Of a stretch of DNA of 55,391 nt, positions 16,648 to 25,412 are shown in pieces (the stretch's first letter is position 1; the number at the start of each line of letters is the position of its first letter). The position numbers were made by a program, and so were the translations under genes. The notes beneath the pieces were generated by a model. The model was not told the DNA's origin, ran no database searches, and saw only the letters and a list, made by a program, of their open reading frames with translations. The stretch comes from Lachnospiraceae bacterium (GTDB taxonomy: Bacteria; Bacillota; Clostridia; Lachnospirales; Lachnospiraceae), in NCBI GenBank assembly GCA_024684215.1, contig JAIKXH010000093.1:1-55391 (forward strand), in the 5' to 3' direction.

Positions 16648-17754
16648 ATGAACAACAAGAAATTTATTAGCAAAATACTTATGTATTCAGCCCTTGCCTC
16701 TATACCGATTGTGACTGTTGGATGCAGTACTCCGGCGGCTGAGGATCCTCTTATTGTACTCGAAAACGGAGACGATGAAGCAAACTATACTCTTGTACAG
16801 GTTACGAGAGATGATGTTTATTCAACGGCTCCGCTTAAGTGCGTTTACAAAAAAGAGGAAGAACAGGAAGTGTATTTTCCTGTAAGCGGAAAGCTTATAG
16901 ACAAGGTCTATGTTTCCGAAGGGGATGAAGTAAAAAAAGGAGATATCCTTGTAGAATTGTCTGTGGGATCGCTTAAGTCGGATATTGCTGATTTGGAATA
17001 CCGAATCAAGCGAAATGAAATGCTTCTCGGATATGTTGACGAGGAGGATGCTTTAGACAGACAAAATATTTATCTCAATTATATGTTTGGAACTTCAATG
17101 TCAGATGATGATAAGGAGAAACTAAACAAAAATCTTGATAATCTCACCAAGGCGAATGATTTAAAAAAGCAAGGCTATAATGATTCACTTGAGTTTGACA
17201 GAAAAGAACTGGCTGCGCTTAAAGCCGAATATGCAAACAGCAGGGTATATGCACAATTTGACGGTAAAGTAAGCAAGATAGCAGAGAATCTGGAAGGGTC
17301 CACTTCCAATGTGGAAAAATGCATTATGACTATAGTCGATAATGCCGAAGGTTTCTTTATCACCGAGGACAGTACCCTTGCGGGATATTTTACCGAAGGT
17401 GAAGCCGTTAATATGAGAATATCATCGGGAAGCGGAAAAGGAAATTACGAGCTTGTCCCTTATGATATGGATTCGTGGAATGAAATCCAAACCTTTAGAA
17501 TTTTGACCGGAGAGAACACGGACAGTCTCGAAGCCGGTGATAAGGGAGAAATGACTGTCATCACAGATAAAAGAGAAGGAGTTCTTTGCCTTCCATCGGA
17601 TTGTGTGAGAAGTGCGGGTGAGGATACCTATGTTTATGTTGTAAATGATGAAAATCTTCGGGAGGTTGTTTGGGTTAAAACAGGGCTTTCCGGAAACGGA
17701 AAAACAGAGATAGTTAGTGGACTGAGTGAAGGGGAAAACGTAATTAAAAGCTGA
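16648..17754 (+). CDS. Membrane-fusion adaptor lipoprotein of a MacAB-like exporter
   Basis: A 368-residue HlyD/MacA-type adaptor. The signal ends in a lipobox-like TVGC (Cys26). A lipoyl-like half (KLIDKVYVSEGDEVKKGDIL, about 90-112) is followed by a helical hairpin and the second half (YAQFDGKVSKIAENLEGS). The C-terminal part reads VLCLPSDCVRSAGEDTYVYVV, typical of the beta-barrel and membrane-proximal domains. In Gram-positives such adaptors act with FtsX-type ABC permeases outside the membrane. It starts 8 bases after GAGGGGAA and overlaps the next gene by one base. Confidence 0.85.
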   Translation: MNNKKFISKILMYSALASIPIVTVGCSTPAAEDPLIVLENGDDEANYTLVQVTRDDVYSTAPLKCVYKKEEEQEVYFPVSGKLIDKVYVSEGDEVKKGDILVELSVGSLKSDIADLEYRIKRNEMLLGYVDEEDALDRQNIYLNYMFGTSMSDDDKEKLNKNLDNLTKANDLKKQGYNDSLEFDRKELAALKAEYANSRVYAQFDGKVSKIAENLEGSTSNVEKCIMTIVDNAEGFFITEDSTLAGYFTEGEAVNMRISSGSGKGNYELVPYDMDSWNEIQTFRILTGENTDSLEAGDKGEMTVITDKREGVLCLPSDCVRSAGEDTYVYVVNDENLREVVWVKTGLSGNGKTEIVSGLSEGENVIKS

Positions 17755-19913
17755 TGAGAAACATGATTAATACTAAAAGAATTTTAGCCGCTTTTGCGTC
17801 AGCAGCGATAATGATTACAGGCAGTGTGACCGTTACCGGTTGTGCAGATACAAGTACAGGGAAAGATGAGCAGATAGAGCTTTTAGATCCGGTAAGTGTG
17901 TCCGTAAGCTGTGCACCGGTTACAAGACGCAATATATACAATTATAAGGTGATTTCCGCAATATGTGCGCCGAAGGTATCTGAGTGTGCATTCGAGACCG
18001 GTATAAATTTCAAGGCATACGAGATAATGCCCGGAGAAGAAGCACAATCCGGAGATGTGCTTATCAGTGCGGATACAACCGATCTGGATAAAAGAATAAA
18101 GGCTCAAAAAGAAACCATAGAAGGTATGGAAGAGGATTATAGCGATTCCATGGACCAGCTTATGGATTCATATTATGATTTGGAGTCCGAATATAATTAT
18201 AATTCTCAAATCCTGGCAAATCTGGAAAACAGTAAGCCCGATGAGACTTCATCATCATATGCGGGCTGGGCTGAGGATTACAATACCTATGATGCAAAAA
18301 AAAGATATTCATATGTATCGTTTGAAAAAATAAAGCTCCAGGTTAAGGAAAAAGAAGAGCTTTATAAGCTTGATATTGCATATCAAAAGAATAAATTAAA
18401 CGATCTCTACAGACAGAAAAACGAAAAAATGCTTTTATCCGACACAAACGGTGTTGTGGTCGGACTGGGTTTTTGGCGGAACCAAAACTACAGCTATTTT
18501 TACTCGACCGGAGACTGGATCAATAAAAAAACTGTCGGAGCGGCTGTGGCAGATTTAAGTCAAAAGGAACTCCGCACGGATTATGTAAACCAAGGGACCA
18601 TAAATAAAGCAGAGGATATATATGCCATTGTAGACGGAGAGAGATACGAAGTAGAGTATCAGTCGATGTCTTCGGAGGAATACAAGAGACTTTCTGAGAA
18701 AAACGGGAGTGTCTACAGCACGTTTAAAGTTACGGATCCCGAAGATAAGATTGCTTTTGGAGACTTTGCTGTTATCGTGATTGTTAACGGCAAGAGAGAA
18801 GATGTACTGAGCGTACCTTCATCATCTATCGTGACGGATGCTTCCGGAAGCTATGTATATCTTTTTGAAAATGATACATACAAAGAAAAATACATTAAAA
18901 CCGGTATTACCGAGGGCCAGTTTACCGAAGTACTGTCAGGACTTGATGAAGGCCAGATGGTTAAGTGTGAATACAAGATAAAGAGCGGAGCAAAAGAGGC
19001 TACCATAGAAAATGGTAGTATCAGCTACAGCTTTTCATCCAATGGTTATCTCTTCTATCCTTCTGCCGATAAGATTGGAAGTCCTGTTACTTACGGAACG
19101 GTTTATATTGACGAAATCCTGGTAAGCAGATATCAAAAGGTTGAAAAAGGTGATGTCATAGCGAAAGTACACGTGATTTCAGACAGTGTAGAGCTTGGCA
19201 GAGCAGAAAGAGAGCTTCAGAGACTGAACGAAAAGCTTGATTCTCTCATAAAGGACGGAGAAGAAGACAACAAATACGCGATCAAGGCTGTAAGAAACCA
19301 GATAGCCGATAAGCAGGAATATATCGGAGATTTAAAAAAGGATGCAGCTGTTAAGCAGATAGTCGCTCCCTATGAGGGAATAATCACCGAAGTTACAGAT
19401 AAAGTAGCGGGCGACCTCCTTGGCGGAAATGACGCTCTGGCCAGAATCGCAGGCGGAAGCTCGTGCTTTATCATGGTCGAAGATGAAGACGGAAAGCTCT
19501 CATACGGAAACACCGTAGAGGTAGCCTACAAAGATCCCGAGGGCAATTCTAAAACCGTTACGGGAGAAGTAAAGACAGCAAACGCCATGACTATAAGCAG
19601 AGAAATGAACTCAGGATATGCCATAGTGCAGCTCCCTGTTGATGCAATAGCAGAGATGGCCGGAAGTGAGAGAAACAGTGACGGCTGGTGGAGCAGAGTC
19701 AGAGTTGACGTAAAGGCCACATTAAGGTCTATGGACAATGTCCTTATCATCCCCAAATCAGCGGTGTATGACGTAAATGGAACACCGTATGTAACGATAA
19801 AGGATGAAAACGGAAATATGAGGATGGCCAGCTTTATCGCCGGCGGCTCTGATTCAACAAATTATTGGGTAGCGGAAGGACTTACAGAGGGTACAAAAAT
19901 ATGTTGGGAATAA
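17754..19913 (+). CDS. Double-length membrane-fusion adaptor lipoprotein
   Basis: A 719-residue adaptor, about twice the normal 350-400. The lipobox is VTGC (Cys30). A first adaptor unit (about 45-415) has a lipoyl-like YEIMPGEEAQSGDVLISADT segment, a coiled-coil hairpin and VLSVPSSSIVTDASGSYVYL. A second unit (about 425-719) has VYIDEILVSRYQKVEKGDVI, helices, VAPYEGIITEVTDKVAG and NVLIIPKSAVYDVNGTPYV. This looks like tandem duplication or fusion of two adaptors. The ATG overlaps the stop of the preceding gene, and its own 3' end contains the ribosome site of the permease, so all are one operon. Confidence 0.82.
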   Translation: MRNMINTKRILAAFASAAIMITGSVTVTGCADTSTGKDEQIELLDPVSVSVSCAPVTRRNIYNYKVISAICAPKVSECAFETGINFKAYEIMPGEEAQSGDVLISADTTDLDKRIKAQKETIEGMEEDYSDSMDQLMDSYYDLESEYNYNSQILANLENSKPDETSSSYAGWAEDYNTYDAKKRYSYVSFEKIKLQVKEKEELYKLDIAYQKNKLNDLYRQKNEKMLLSDTNGVVVGLGFWRNQNYSYFYSTGDWINKKTVGAAVADLSQKELRTDYVNQGTINKAEDIYAIVDGERYEVEYQSMSSEEYKRLSEKNGSVYSTFKVTDPEDKIAFGDFAVIVIVNGKREDVLSVPSSSIVTDASGSYVYLFENDTYKEKYIKTGITEGQFTEVLSGLDEGQMVKCEYKIKSGAKEATIENGSISYSFSSNGYLFYPSADKIGSPVTYGTVYIDEILVSRYQKVEKGDVIAKVHVISDSVELGRAERELQRLNEKLDSLIKDGEEDNKYAIKAVRNQIADKQEYIGDLKKDAAVKQIVAPYEGIITEVTDKVAGDLLGGNDALARIAGGSSCFIMVEDEDGKLSYGNTVEVAYKDPEGNSKTVTGEVKTANAMTISREMNSGYAIVQLPVDAIAEMAGSERNSDGWWSRVRVDVKATLRSMDNVLIIPKSAVYDVNGTPYVTIKDENGNMRMASFIAGGSDSTNYWVAEGLTEGTKICWE

Positions 19914-22702
19914 TGTTACAGAAAATGTGGCATAAGAAATGGATGAATCTCAGTCTGCTTTTAGGATGCATCCTTCTTGTTGCGACCGCAGTCAGCTTCC
20001 CACTTTACCAGGAAGCGGTATACGACCGCATGCTGCAGGATGAATTTGATTATTATATGTCTTCCACGGGTACATGGCCTACACAGATTTCCATGATTAT
20101 CTCATCCAAAAAGGATAAGGGCGGAAATACCATGAAATCCATGGAAAACCTTATGCCGAAGATTTATTCGGACTTGGATGTTACGGAAAAAGAGACCGTT
20201 CTCTATTATTATTTGACAAGAAGCGGTGTACATTCCGAATATCAGAGAAATGACGCCGAAGATTTATATGCGAGAATCGCTACAAAGACTAATCTTCCGG
20301 AACATGCAAAAATAATTTCGGGCGAAATGTTCTCCGAGAGCGGAATGACTGAAGACGGAGCAATCGAAGCAGTCATCAGCGAAAGATGTATGACCAAGCA
20401 GGGTTATCTTGTCGGAGAGACCATTTCTTATGACGGATTAAAGGATTTTGAAGGAAATATTATAAGAATATATATTAAGGGCGTGTTTGGAAAAGCAGAC
20501 GAGACCGACTTTTACTGGCAGGAAAAAAGTGACGAGTTTGACGATGTTTTCCTCATAAATACAAACCTTTTTATGAATATGTTTACCGGTGACAGAGCGG
20601 GTAAATACTCTATAGTCTGCAATTACACCGCGATGTTTGAGTATGACGATATCACTGCTGCGGAAATAGAGCATCTCTCGTCATGGACCGAGTATTATGT
20701 TCACAGAAGCTCATACAAAAATGTCATAACAGATCCACCTTACGCAAGTGTTCTTTCAAGCTATAACAATAAGCATTCGAGAATATCCGCAACTCTTGTT
20801 ATATTGCAGATTCCTGTGCTTATAATGCTTGCTGCGTTCCTTCTTATGATCTCGGGACAGATGTATGAGATGGAGAGAAACGAAATTTCCGTTATAAAGA
20901 GCCGTGGTTCCTCGAGAGCCCAGATATTCAGGCTGTATTTGTATCAGGGACTGTTTTTGACCATAGTGGGAGCAACGCTTGGCGTTCCTTTCGGAATGTT
21001 TCTTGCAAGGCTTTTAGGAGCTACCAGGAACTTCCTTATATTTGATTTAAGTGAAAAGCTAAATGTCCGCTTTACGCTTATGGCCGCAATATATGCGGGA
21101 GCTGCTATGCTGCTCGGACTTATATGCCTTACCGTACCCGCTATCAAGCACAGCAGAGTATCGATCGTAAACCTAAAGCAGCAAAAGGCATTAAAGAAAA
21201 AGAGTCTTTGGGAAAAGCTTTTTGTTGATGTTATCTGCATAGCTGTTGCGGGATATGGATATTACAATTTCCATAAAAATTCAGCAGACATGGCTGAGAG
21301 CGTACTAAACGGAAAAGCGCTCGATCCGCTGCTTTATCTTGCATCGTCCCTTATGATAATCGGACTGGGACTTTTGTTTTTAAGATTGCAACCATTGGTT
21401 CTCAGACTTATTTACAATATCGGTAAGAAACGCTGGAAACCCGCAAGCTTTGTTTCTTTTATGGAGAATGTCAAAAACGGACGCAAGCAGCAGCTTATAA
21501 TGCTTTTCCTCATTATGACCGTATCACTCGGAATGTACCATTCAACCGTTGCGAGAACCATAGTGGAAAATGCAGTGGCAAATACCGATTATAAAGACGG
21601 ATGTGATATAATCATGAAGGAGGTTTGGACAGAGGTAATTGACCAAAACGGAGCTAAGACAGGTTCATATATTGAACCCGATGTAGGAAAATATCTCGGT
21701 GCCCCCTTTATCGGAAGCTATACTAAGGTATATAATATAACAGATGCCGAAGTTTCAGCCGGTACAAACGGCAAACTTCCGGTTACTCTTTTAGGCATTC
21801 ATACAAAAGAGTACGGACAGATTACTTATGTGAATAAGAGTCTGAACGGAAAGCATTATTACGAGCTTTTAAATGAGCTCGCTGTTGTTGAAAACGGAGT
21901 TTTGGTATCTTCCAATTTCAGAGACAAACTGGGATACAAAGTGGGAGATACGGTTTCGTACTCCAATTCCAAGGGAAAAGCGTCGAGCGGAGTGATCGTC
22001 GATTTCTTTGATTATTGGCCCGCATATGCGCCCGAAATATCTGTTGTACAGCCTGACGGAAAGGTCGGAGTCGAGAGCAACTATTTGGTGGTTTCTCACT
22101 ACGAGTATCTTCACGAAAAGCTTGGAGAGATGCCTTTTGAGATTTGGGCTTCCCAAAAGTCGGGCACCGGTGCAAAGGATATTTATGATTGGATATCCGC
22201 AAACGATGTAAGACTTACAAAGTATGTAAACAGAAACGTAGATCTTGAAGATGCGGCTACCGATCCTTTGCTTCAGGGTACAAACGGTGTTCTTACCATG
22301 GGATTTGTGGTTACCTTGCTTCTTTGCGGAGTAGGTTACCTGATTTACTGGATAATGGCATTAAAGGAGAGAGAGCTTGTATTCGGTGTACTTCGTGCAT
22401 CCGGATTTCATAAGGCAGAGCTTTTCCATATGCTTATAAATGAACAGGTATTTTGCGGTATTTTATCAATACTTGCGGGATTTGGAATAGGCAAACTTAC
22501 TTCCTATCTGTTTGTTCCCATTTTGCAGAAGGCATATGCATCGACATCTCAGGTATTGCCTATGCAACTGATTACAAATGACGGCGACCTTGTAAGGCTT
22601 ATAGTGGTAATCGGCGGAATGATGATTATATGTCTGGCCGTACTGACTGTAATGCTTCTTAGAATGAATGTAGCTAAGGCACTTAAGTTAGGAGAAGACT
22701 AA
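19901..22702 (+). CDS. FtsX/MacB-type ABC exporter permease
   Basis: A 933-residue permease. I chose 19901 (behind AGAGGGT, overlapping the previous stop) over the earlier TTG. An N-terminal membrane segment (about 15-35) is followed by a large outer domain, an FtsX core (about 300-430, ISGQMYEMERNEISVIKSRG, then YLYQGLFLTIVGATLGVPFG), further segments, a second outer domain and a C-terminal FtsX core (VFGVLRASGFHKAELFHMLI). Such two-core permeases act as one chain or as dimers with MacB/LolD-type ATPases. Transported substrates in relatives include peptides, lipids and antibiotics; none can be named here. Confidence 0.88.
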   Translation: MLGIMLQKMWHKKWMNLSLLLGCILLVATAVSFPLYQEAVYDRMLQDEFDYYMSSTGTWPTQISMIISSKKDKGGNTMKSMENLMPKIYSDLDVTEKETVLYYYLTRSGVHSEYQRNDAEDLYARIATKTNLPEHAKIISGEMFSESGMTEDGAIEAVISERCMTKQGYLVGETISYDGLKDFEGNIIRIYIKGVFGKADETDFYWQEKSDEFDDVFLINTNLFMNMFTGDRAGKYSIVCNYTAMFEYDDITAAEIEHLSSWTEYYVHRSSYKNVITDPPYASVLSSYNNKHSRISATLVILQIPVLIMLAAFLLMISGQMYEMERNEISVIKSRGSSRAQIFRLYLYQGLFLTIVGATLGVPFGMFLARLLGATRNFLIFDLSEKLNVRFTLMAAIYAGAAMLLGLICLTVPAIKHSRVSIVNLKQQKALKKKSLWEKLFVDVICIAVAGYGYYNFHKNSADMAESVLNGKALDPLLYLASSLMIIGLGLLFLRLQPLVLRLIYNIGKKRWKPASFVSFMENVKNGRKQQLIMLFLIMTVSLGMYHSTVARTIVENAVANTDYKDGCDIIMKEVWTEVIDQNGAKTGSYIEPDVGKYLGAPFIGSYTKVYNITDAEVSAGTNGKLPVTLLGIHTKEYGQITYVNKSLNGKHYYELLNELAVVENGVLVSSNFRDKLGYKVGDTVSYSNSKGKASSGVIVDFFDYWPAYAPEISVVQPDGKVGVESNYLVVSHYEYLHEKLGEMPFEIWASQKSGTGAKDIYDWISANDVRLTKYVNRNVDLEDAATDPLLQGTNGVLTMGFVVTLLLCGVGYLIYWIMALKERELVFGVLRASGFHKAELFHMLINEQVFCGILSILAGFGIGKLTSYLFVPILQKAYASTSQVLPMQLITNDGDLVRLIVVIGGMMIICLAVLTVMLLRMNVAKALKLGED

Positions 22703-22704
22703 TA

Positions 22705-23400
22705 ATGGGGAAAAACGTAATTGAAGTCGAGAATATCTCCAGGGCATTTCCTGTGCCCGGCGGAGAATTCTGGGCTCTGAAAAAAATCAACGCGGAGATT
22801 CCGGAGGGTTCTTTTGTAATATTAAAGGGACGTTCCGGCTCCGGTAAGACCACTCTTTTAAACCTTATCTGTACCCTTGATAAACCTACCGAGGGTATAA
22901 TAAGAATCGACGGAGAGGATGTGGCAAAACTCTCCGATCATGAAAAAGAGGATATGAGACGAAAAAAGATGGGATTTGTATTCCAGTCGGTATCTCTTAT
23001 CCCGTCGCTTAATGCATTTCAGAACGTTGAATTCTCAATGAGAATGGCCGGAATTAAGCCCGGAAAAGAAAGAGACAAGAGAGTGGAAGAGTGCTTAAAA
23101 CTTGTAGGCCTTGGAAACAGACTTACTCATATGCCTGCGGAGATGAGCGGTGGTGAGCAGCAGCGTGTCGCTATAGCGGGAGCTCTTGCTCATAAACCCA
23201 AGCTTATTTTGGCCGATGAGCCTACCGCTGAACTTGACAGTGCCATGGCAGCAAGAGTAGCTCAGCTTTTTGCGGAGATGAGTAAAAAAGAAGGCATATC
23301 GATCCTTATGACCACGCATGATGTGGGCCTTATGGGAGCCGCAGACTTTTTGATTGAGCTTGAGAATGGAGAGAGAATCGATGGCAGAAACAATGATTAA
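22705..23400 (+). CDS. ABC exporter ATPase 1 (MacB/LolD type)
   Basis: A 231-residue ATPase. Walker A GRSGSGKT at 42-49, Q-loop FVFQSVS, signature MSGGEQQRVAIAGAL, Walker B LILADEPTAELD and H-loop MTTHD are all intact. It starts two bases after the permease stop, and its 3' end overlaps the second ATPase gene. Two different ATPases for one permease suggest a heterodimeric nucleotide-binding pair. Confidence 0.93.
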   Translation: MGKNVIEVENISRAFPVPGGEFWALKKINAEIPEGSFVILKGRSGSGKTTLLNLICTLDKPTEGIIRIDGEDVAKLSDHEKEDMRRKKMGFVFQSVSLIPSLNAFQNVEFSMRMAGIKPGKERDKRVEECLKLVGLGNRLTHMPAEMSGGEQQRVAIAGALAHKPKLILADEPTAELDSAMAARVAQLFAEMSKKEGISILMTTHDVGLMGAADFLIELENGERIDGRNND

Positions 23401-24262
23401 GGCTGACAACCTTGTAAAGATTTATAAAACCAAGGAAACAGAGGTACTCGCTCTCCAGGGACTTGACCTTACGGTCGAGGAGGGAGAACTTACCGCCATA
23501 ATCGGAAACAGCGGTAGCGGTAAATCTACTTTCCTTAATATGATCGGCGGACTTGACAGACCCAGTGCCGGATCGCTTTTTGTGGCAGGCAGTAACCTCT
23601 TTACCATGACGGAAAAGGAGCTTGTTTTATACAAGAGAGACACTGTAGGATTCGTATGGCAGAATAACGGAAGAAATATGCTTCCTTTCCTTTCCGCACT
23701 TGAAAATGTCATGCTCCCGATGAACCTTTCATCTACCAAAAAGAAGCACGACAAAGCGATAGAACTTCTTGAACTTGTAGGAATGGCACACAAGAAATCT
23801 TCACGTATGAACATGCTCTCCGGCGGTGAGCAGCAGCGTGTTGCCATAGCCATTGCGCTTGCAAATTCACCAAAGCTTCTTCTTGCGGACGAGCCCACAG
23901 GTAGCGTAGACACAAAGACTGCAAATTATATCTTTGATGTATTTTCAGAGCTTAACCGAAAAGGACAGACTATACTAATCGTTACTCACGATACCGCTCT
24001 TTCAAAGAAGGTTAAGAGAGTAGTTGCTATAAGAGACGGAAAGATAAGCTCCGAGCGTGTGCTAAAGGAAGCATATCAGGACAGATTAAAAGAGTCAGAC
24101 ATTGATTGGAGAAGCGAAGATACCCAGGATGAGTATGCCGTACTTGACAGGGTAGGAAGACTTCAGCTCCCTCAGGAGATGGTTGCCGGACTCGGACTTG
24201 ACGACAATAAGGTCAAGGTATTTGTAAAGGACGGACAGATAGTGATATCTAAGCCGGAATAA
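23381..24262 (+). CDS. ABC exporter ATPase 2 with AbrB-like C-terminal extension
   Basis: A 293-residue ATPase; the start at 23381 follows GGAGAG inside the previous gene. Walker A GNSGSGKS, signature LSGGEQQRVAIAIALA, Walker B LLLADEPTGSVD and H-loop VTHD are present. Beyond the normal end (about residue 225) is a tail. Its last 42 residues (about 252-293: VLDRVGRLQLPQEMV, then LGLDDNKVKVFVKDGQIVI) match the layout of a SpoVT/AbrB swapped-hairpin half, which in other proteins dimerises and binds DNA. In an ABC ATPase it more likely serves dimer pairing. That reading is by eye. Confidence 0.9.
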   Translation: MAETMIKADNLVKIYKTKETEVLALQGLDLTVEEGELTAIIGNSGSGKSTFLNMIGGLDRPSAGSLFVAGSNLFTMTEKELVLYKRDTVGFVWQNNGRNMLPFLSALENVMLPMNLSSTKKKHDKAIELLELVGMAHKKSSRMNMLSGGEQQRVAIAIALANSPKLLLADEPTGSVDTKTANYIFDVFSELNRKGQTILIVTHDTALSKKVKRVVAIRDGKISSERVLKEAYQDRLKESDIDWRSEDTQDEYAVLDRVGRLQLPQEMVAGLGLDDNKVKVFVKDGQIVISKPE

Positions 24263-24294
24263 GGGTGGGAGAAGCTTTTTTGGAGGATAGCAGA

Positions 24295-25251
24295 TTGTCT
24301 AATAAAGTCAGATTTCATTTGCCGGGACTGCGCTATAATTTTCCGCTTAACATGTTTTGGATGAATTTGTTAAAGCAGTTTCCGGATTATTTCAGAGAAG
24401 GTGTAGAAATCGGTTCGTGTTTCGGAGAATTCCCGATGTCTTTGTGGACGGGCGGAAGGTATGTAGCAAACGACCAATGCGATGCCGGTTATATCAAAAA
24501 TGTTATTAAAAACATTAATGCACAGGGTGTTCCGATAAGGTATACATATACAAACCCCGAGATAACCGAGGAGGATTTGGACGATCCGTACTGTAATTTT
24601 TGTATGGAATGTGCCAATAACGGAAAAAATGAAGTTATTATTTTTTCGCCTGTGCTTGAAGAGTACCTGAGAAAAAAATATCCCAATTTTGCATACAACA
24701 GCTCGACATGTAAAGAAATAAGAGATGTTGATGCGTTAAATGAAGAGATCGAAAAAGACTATAAATATGTAGTTTTGGATTACAACTTCAATAACAGGTG
24801 GGATATCCTCGAAAAGGTTAAAAAACCTGAAAAACTGGAGATTCTGGTAAATGCCTTATGTATACCGGATTGTCCGAGAAGAGGAGAGCACTACTTAAAT
24901 CAGGCAAGAAACGAAAGAATAGCAATAAAAAACCGATCATTGCCACCGGAAAAGAGGATACCTACTATCCCATGGCACTGTGAATACGGCGATAAAAATA
25001 ATGTTCATACCATTCAGGATTACAGGACATTCGTAAAGCCTGACGATATTTGGGAAAAATATGTGCCTTTCGGCATTAACAATTTCAAGATCGAAGGACG
25101 AACGGCAAACCTGTTTTCACTTATCGACACGTATTGCTTTTTCATGATCAAACCTGAGTATGCCGGAGAGGTACGACTCTTAATAATAAATAATCTAGTC
25201 CATGCCGGACTAATCACCGTAAACAAACCCAGACCAGGCAAATGGCCGTGA
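24295..25251 (+). CDS. Unknown protein, paralogue of the next gene (weakly U32-peptidase-like)
   Basis: A 318-residue protein. I chose TTG at 24295, 8 bases after a perfect GGAGG, because its N-terminus (LSNKVRFHLPGL) then aligns with that of its paralogue (MAKRIYWHIPGF). A GTG at 24265 lies before the ribosome site. Shared features are IGSCFGEFPMSLWTGGR, PIRYTYTNPEI, YNSSTCKEI, VVLDYNFN and EILVNALCIPDCPRRGEHY, with a conserved Cys pair. The last pattern recalls barrel proteins related to peptidase U32, but the catalytic function is unknown. It lies 32 bases after the exporter genes and may be transcribed with them. Confidence 0.7.
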   Translation: MSNKVRFHLPGLRYNFPLNMFWMNLLKQFPDYFREGVEIGSCFGEFPMSLWTGGRYVANDQCDAGYIKNVIKNINAQGVPIRYTYTNPEITEEDLDDPYCNFCMECANNGKNEVIIFSPVLEEYLRKKYPNFAYNSSTCKEIRDVDALNEEIEKDYKYVVLDYNFNNRWDILEKVKKPEKLEILVNALCIPDCPRRGEHYLNQARNERIAIKNRSLPPEKRIPTIPWHCEYGDKNNVHTIQDYRTFVKPDDIWEKYVPFGINNFKIEGRTANLFSLIDTYCFFMIKPEYAGEVRLLIINNLVHAGLITVNKPRPGKWP

Positions 25252-25261
25252 GCTATAAGCG

Positions 25262-25289
25262 ACGCGAGCTGCGTACTTTGCAGCCGCGT
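25262..25289. repeat. GC-rich stem-loop, first of a cluster of three
   Basis: ACGCGAGCTGC (25262-25272) pairs with GCAGCCGCGT (25280-25289) with a bulged A. It is followed by a terminator-like hairpin and a third hairpin at 25349-25369 (TTGCGAC with GTCGCAA). The block 25252-25400 is much richer in CG than its neighbours. Confidence 0.5.
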
Positions 25290-25318
25290 AAAAAGCGCGA
25301 TGCACTAACGCGCTTTTT
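25290..25318 (+). terminator. Hairpin with T-run between the two paralogues
   Basis: AAAAAGCGCG (25290-25299), loop of 9, CGCGCTTTTT (25309-25318). It would end transcripts of the exporter operon and the first paralogue, or attenuate expression of the second one. Confidence 0.65.
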
Positions 25319-25412
25319 ATTCGGAGCGAAGCGGAGAATCGCGACGCATTGCGACGTATTTTGTCGCAAGCGGACGGATATATTAACTTTTAAACAAATC
25401 TGGGAGGTCTTT

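Noticed and set aside
16648..19913. RND efflux pump adaptors
   Set aside because: No RND pump or outer-membrane channel is present; the neighbours are an FtsX-type permease and ABC ATPases, and the cell is probably Gram-positive.
25242..25412. N-terminal extension of the second paralogue
   Set aside because: The frame is open, but the sequence is the hairpin block, has no counterpart in the first paralogue, and a strong ribosome site precedes 25413.
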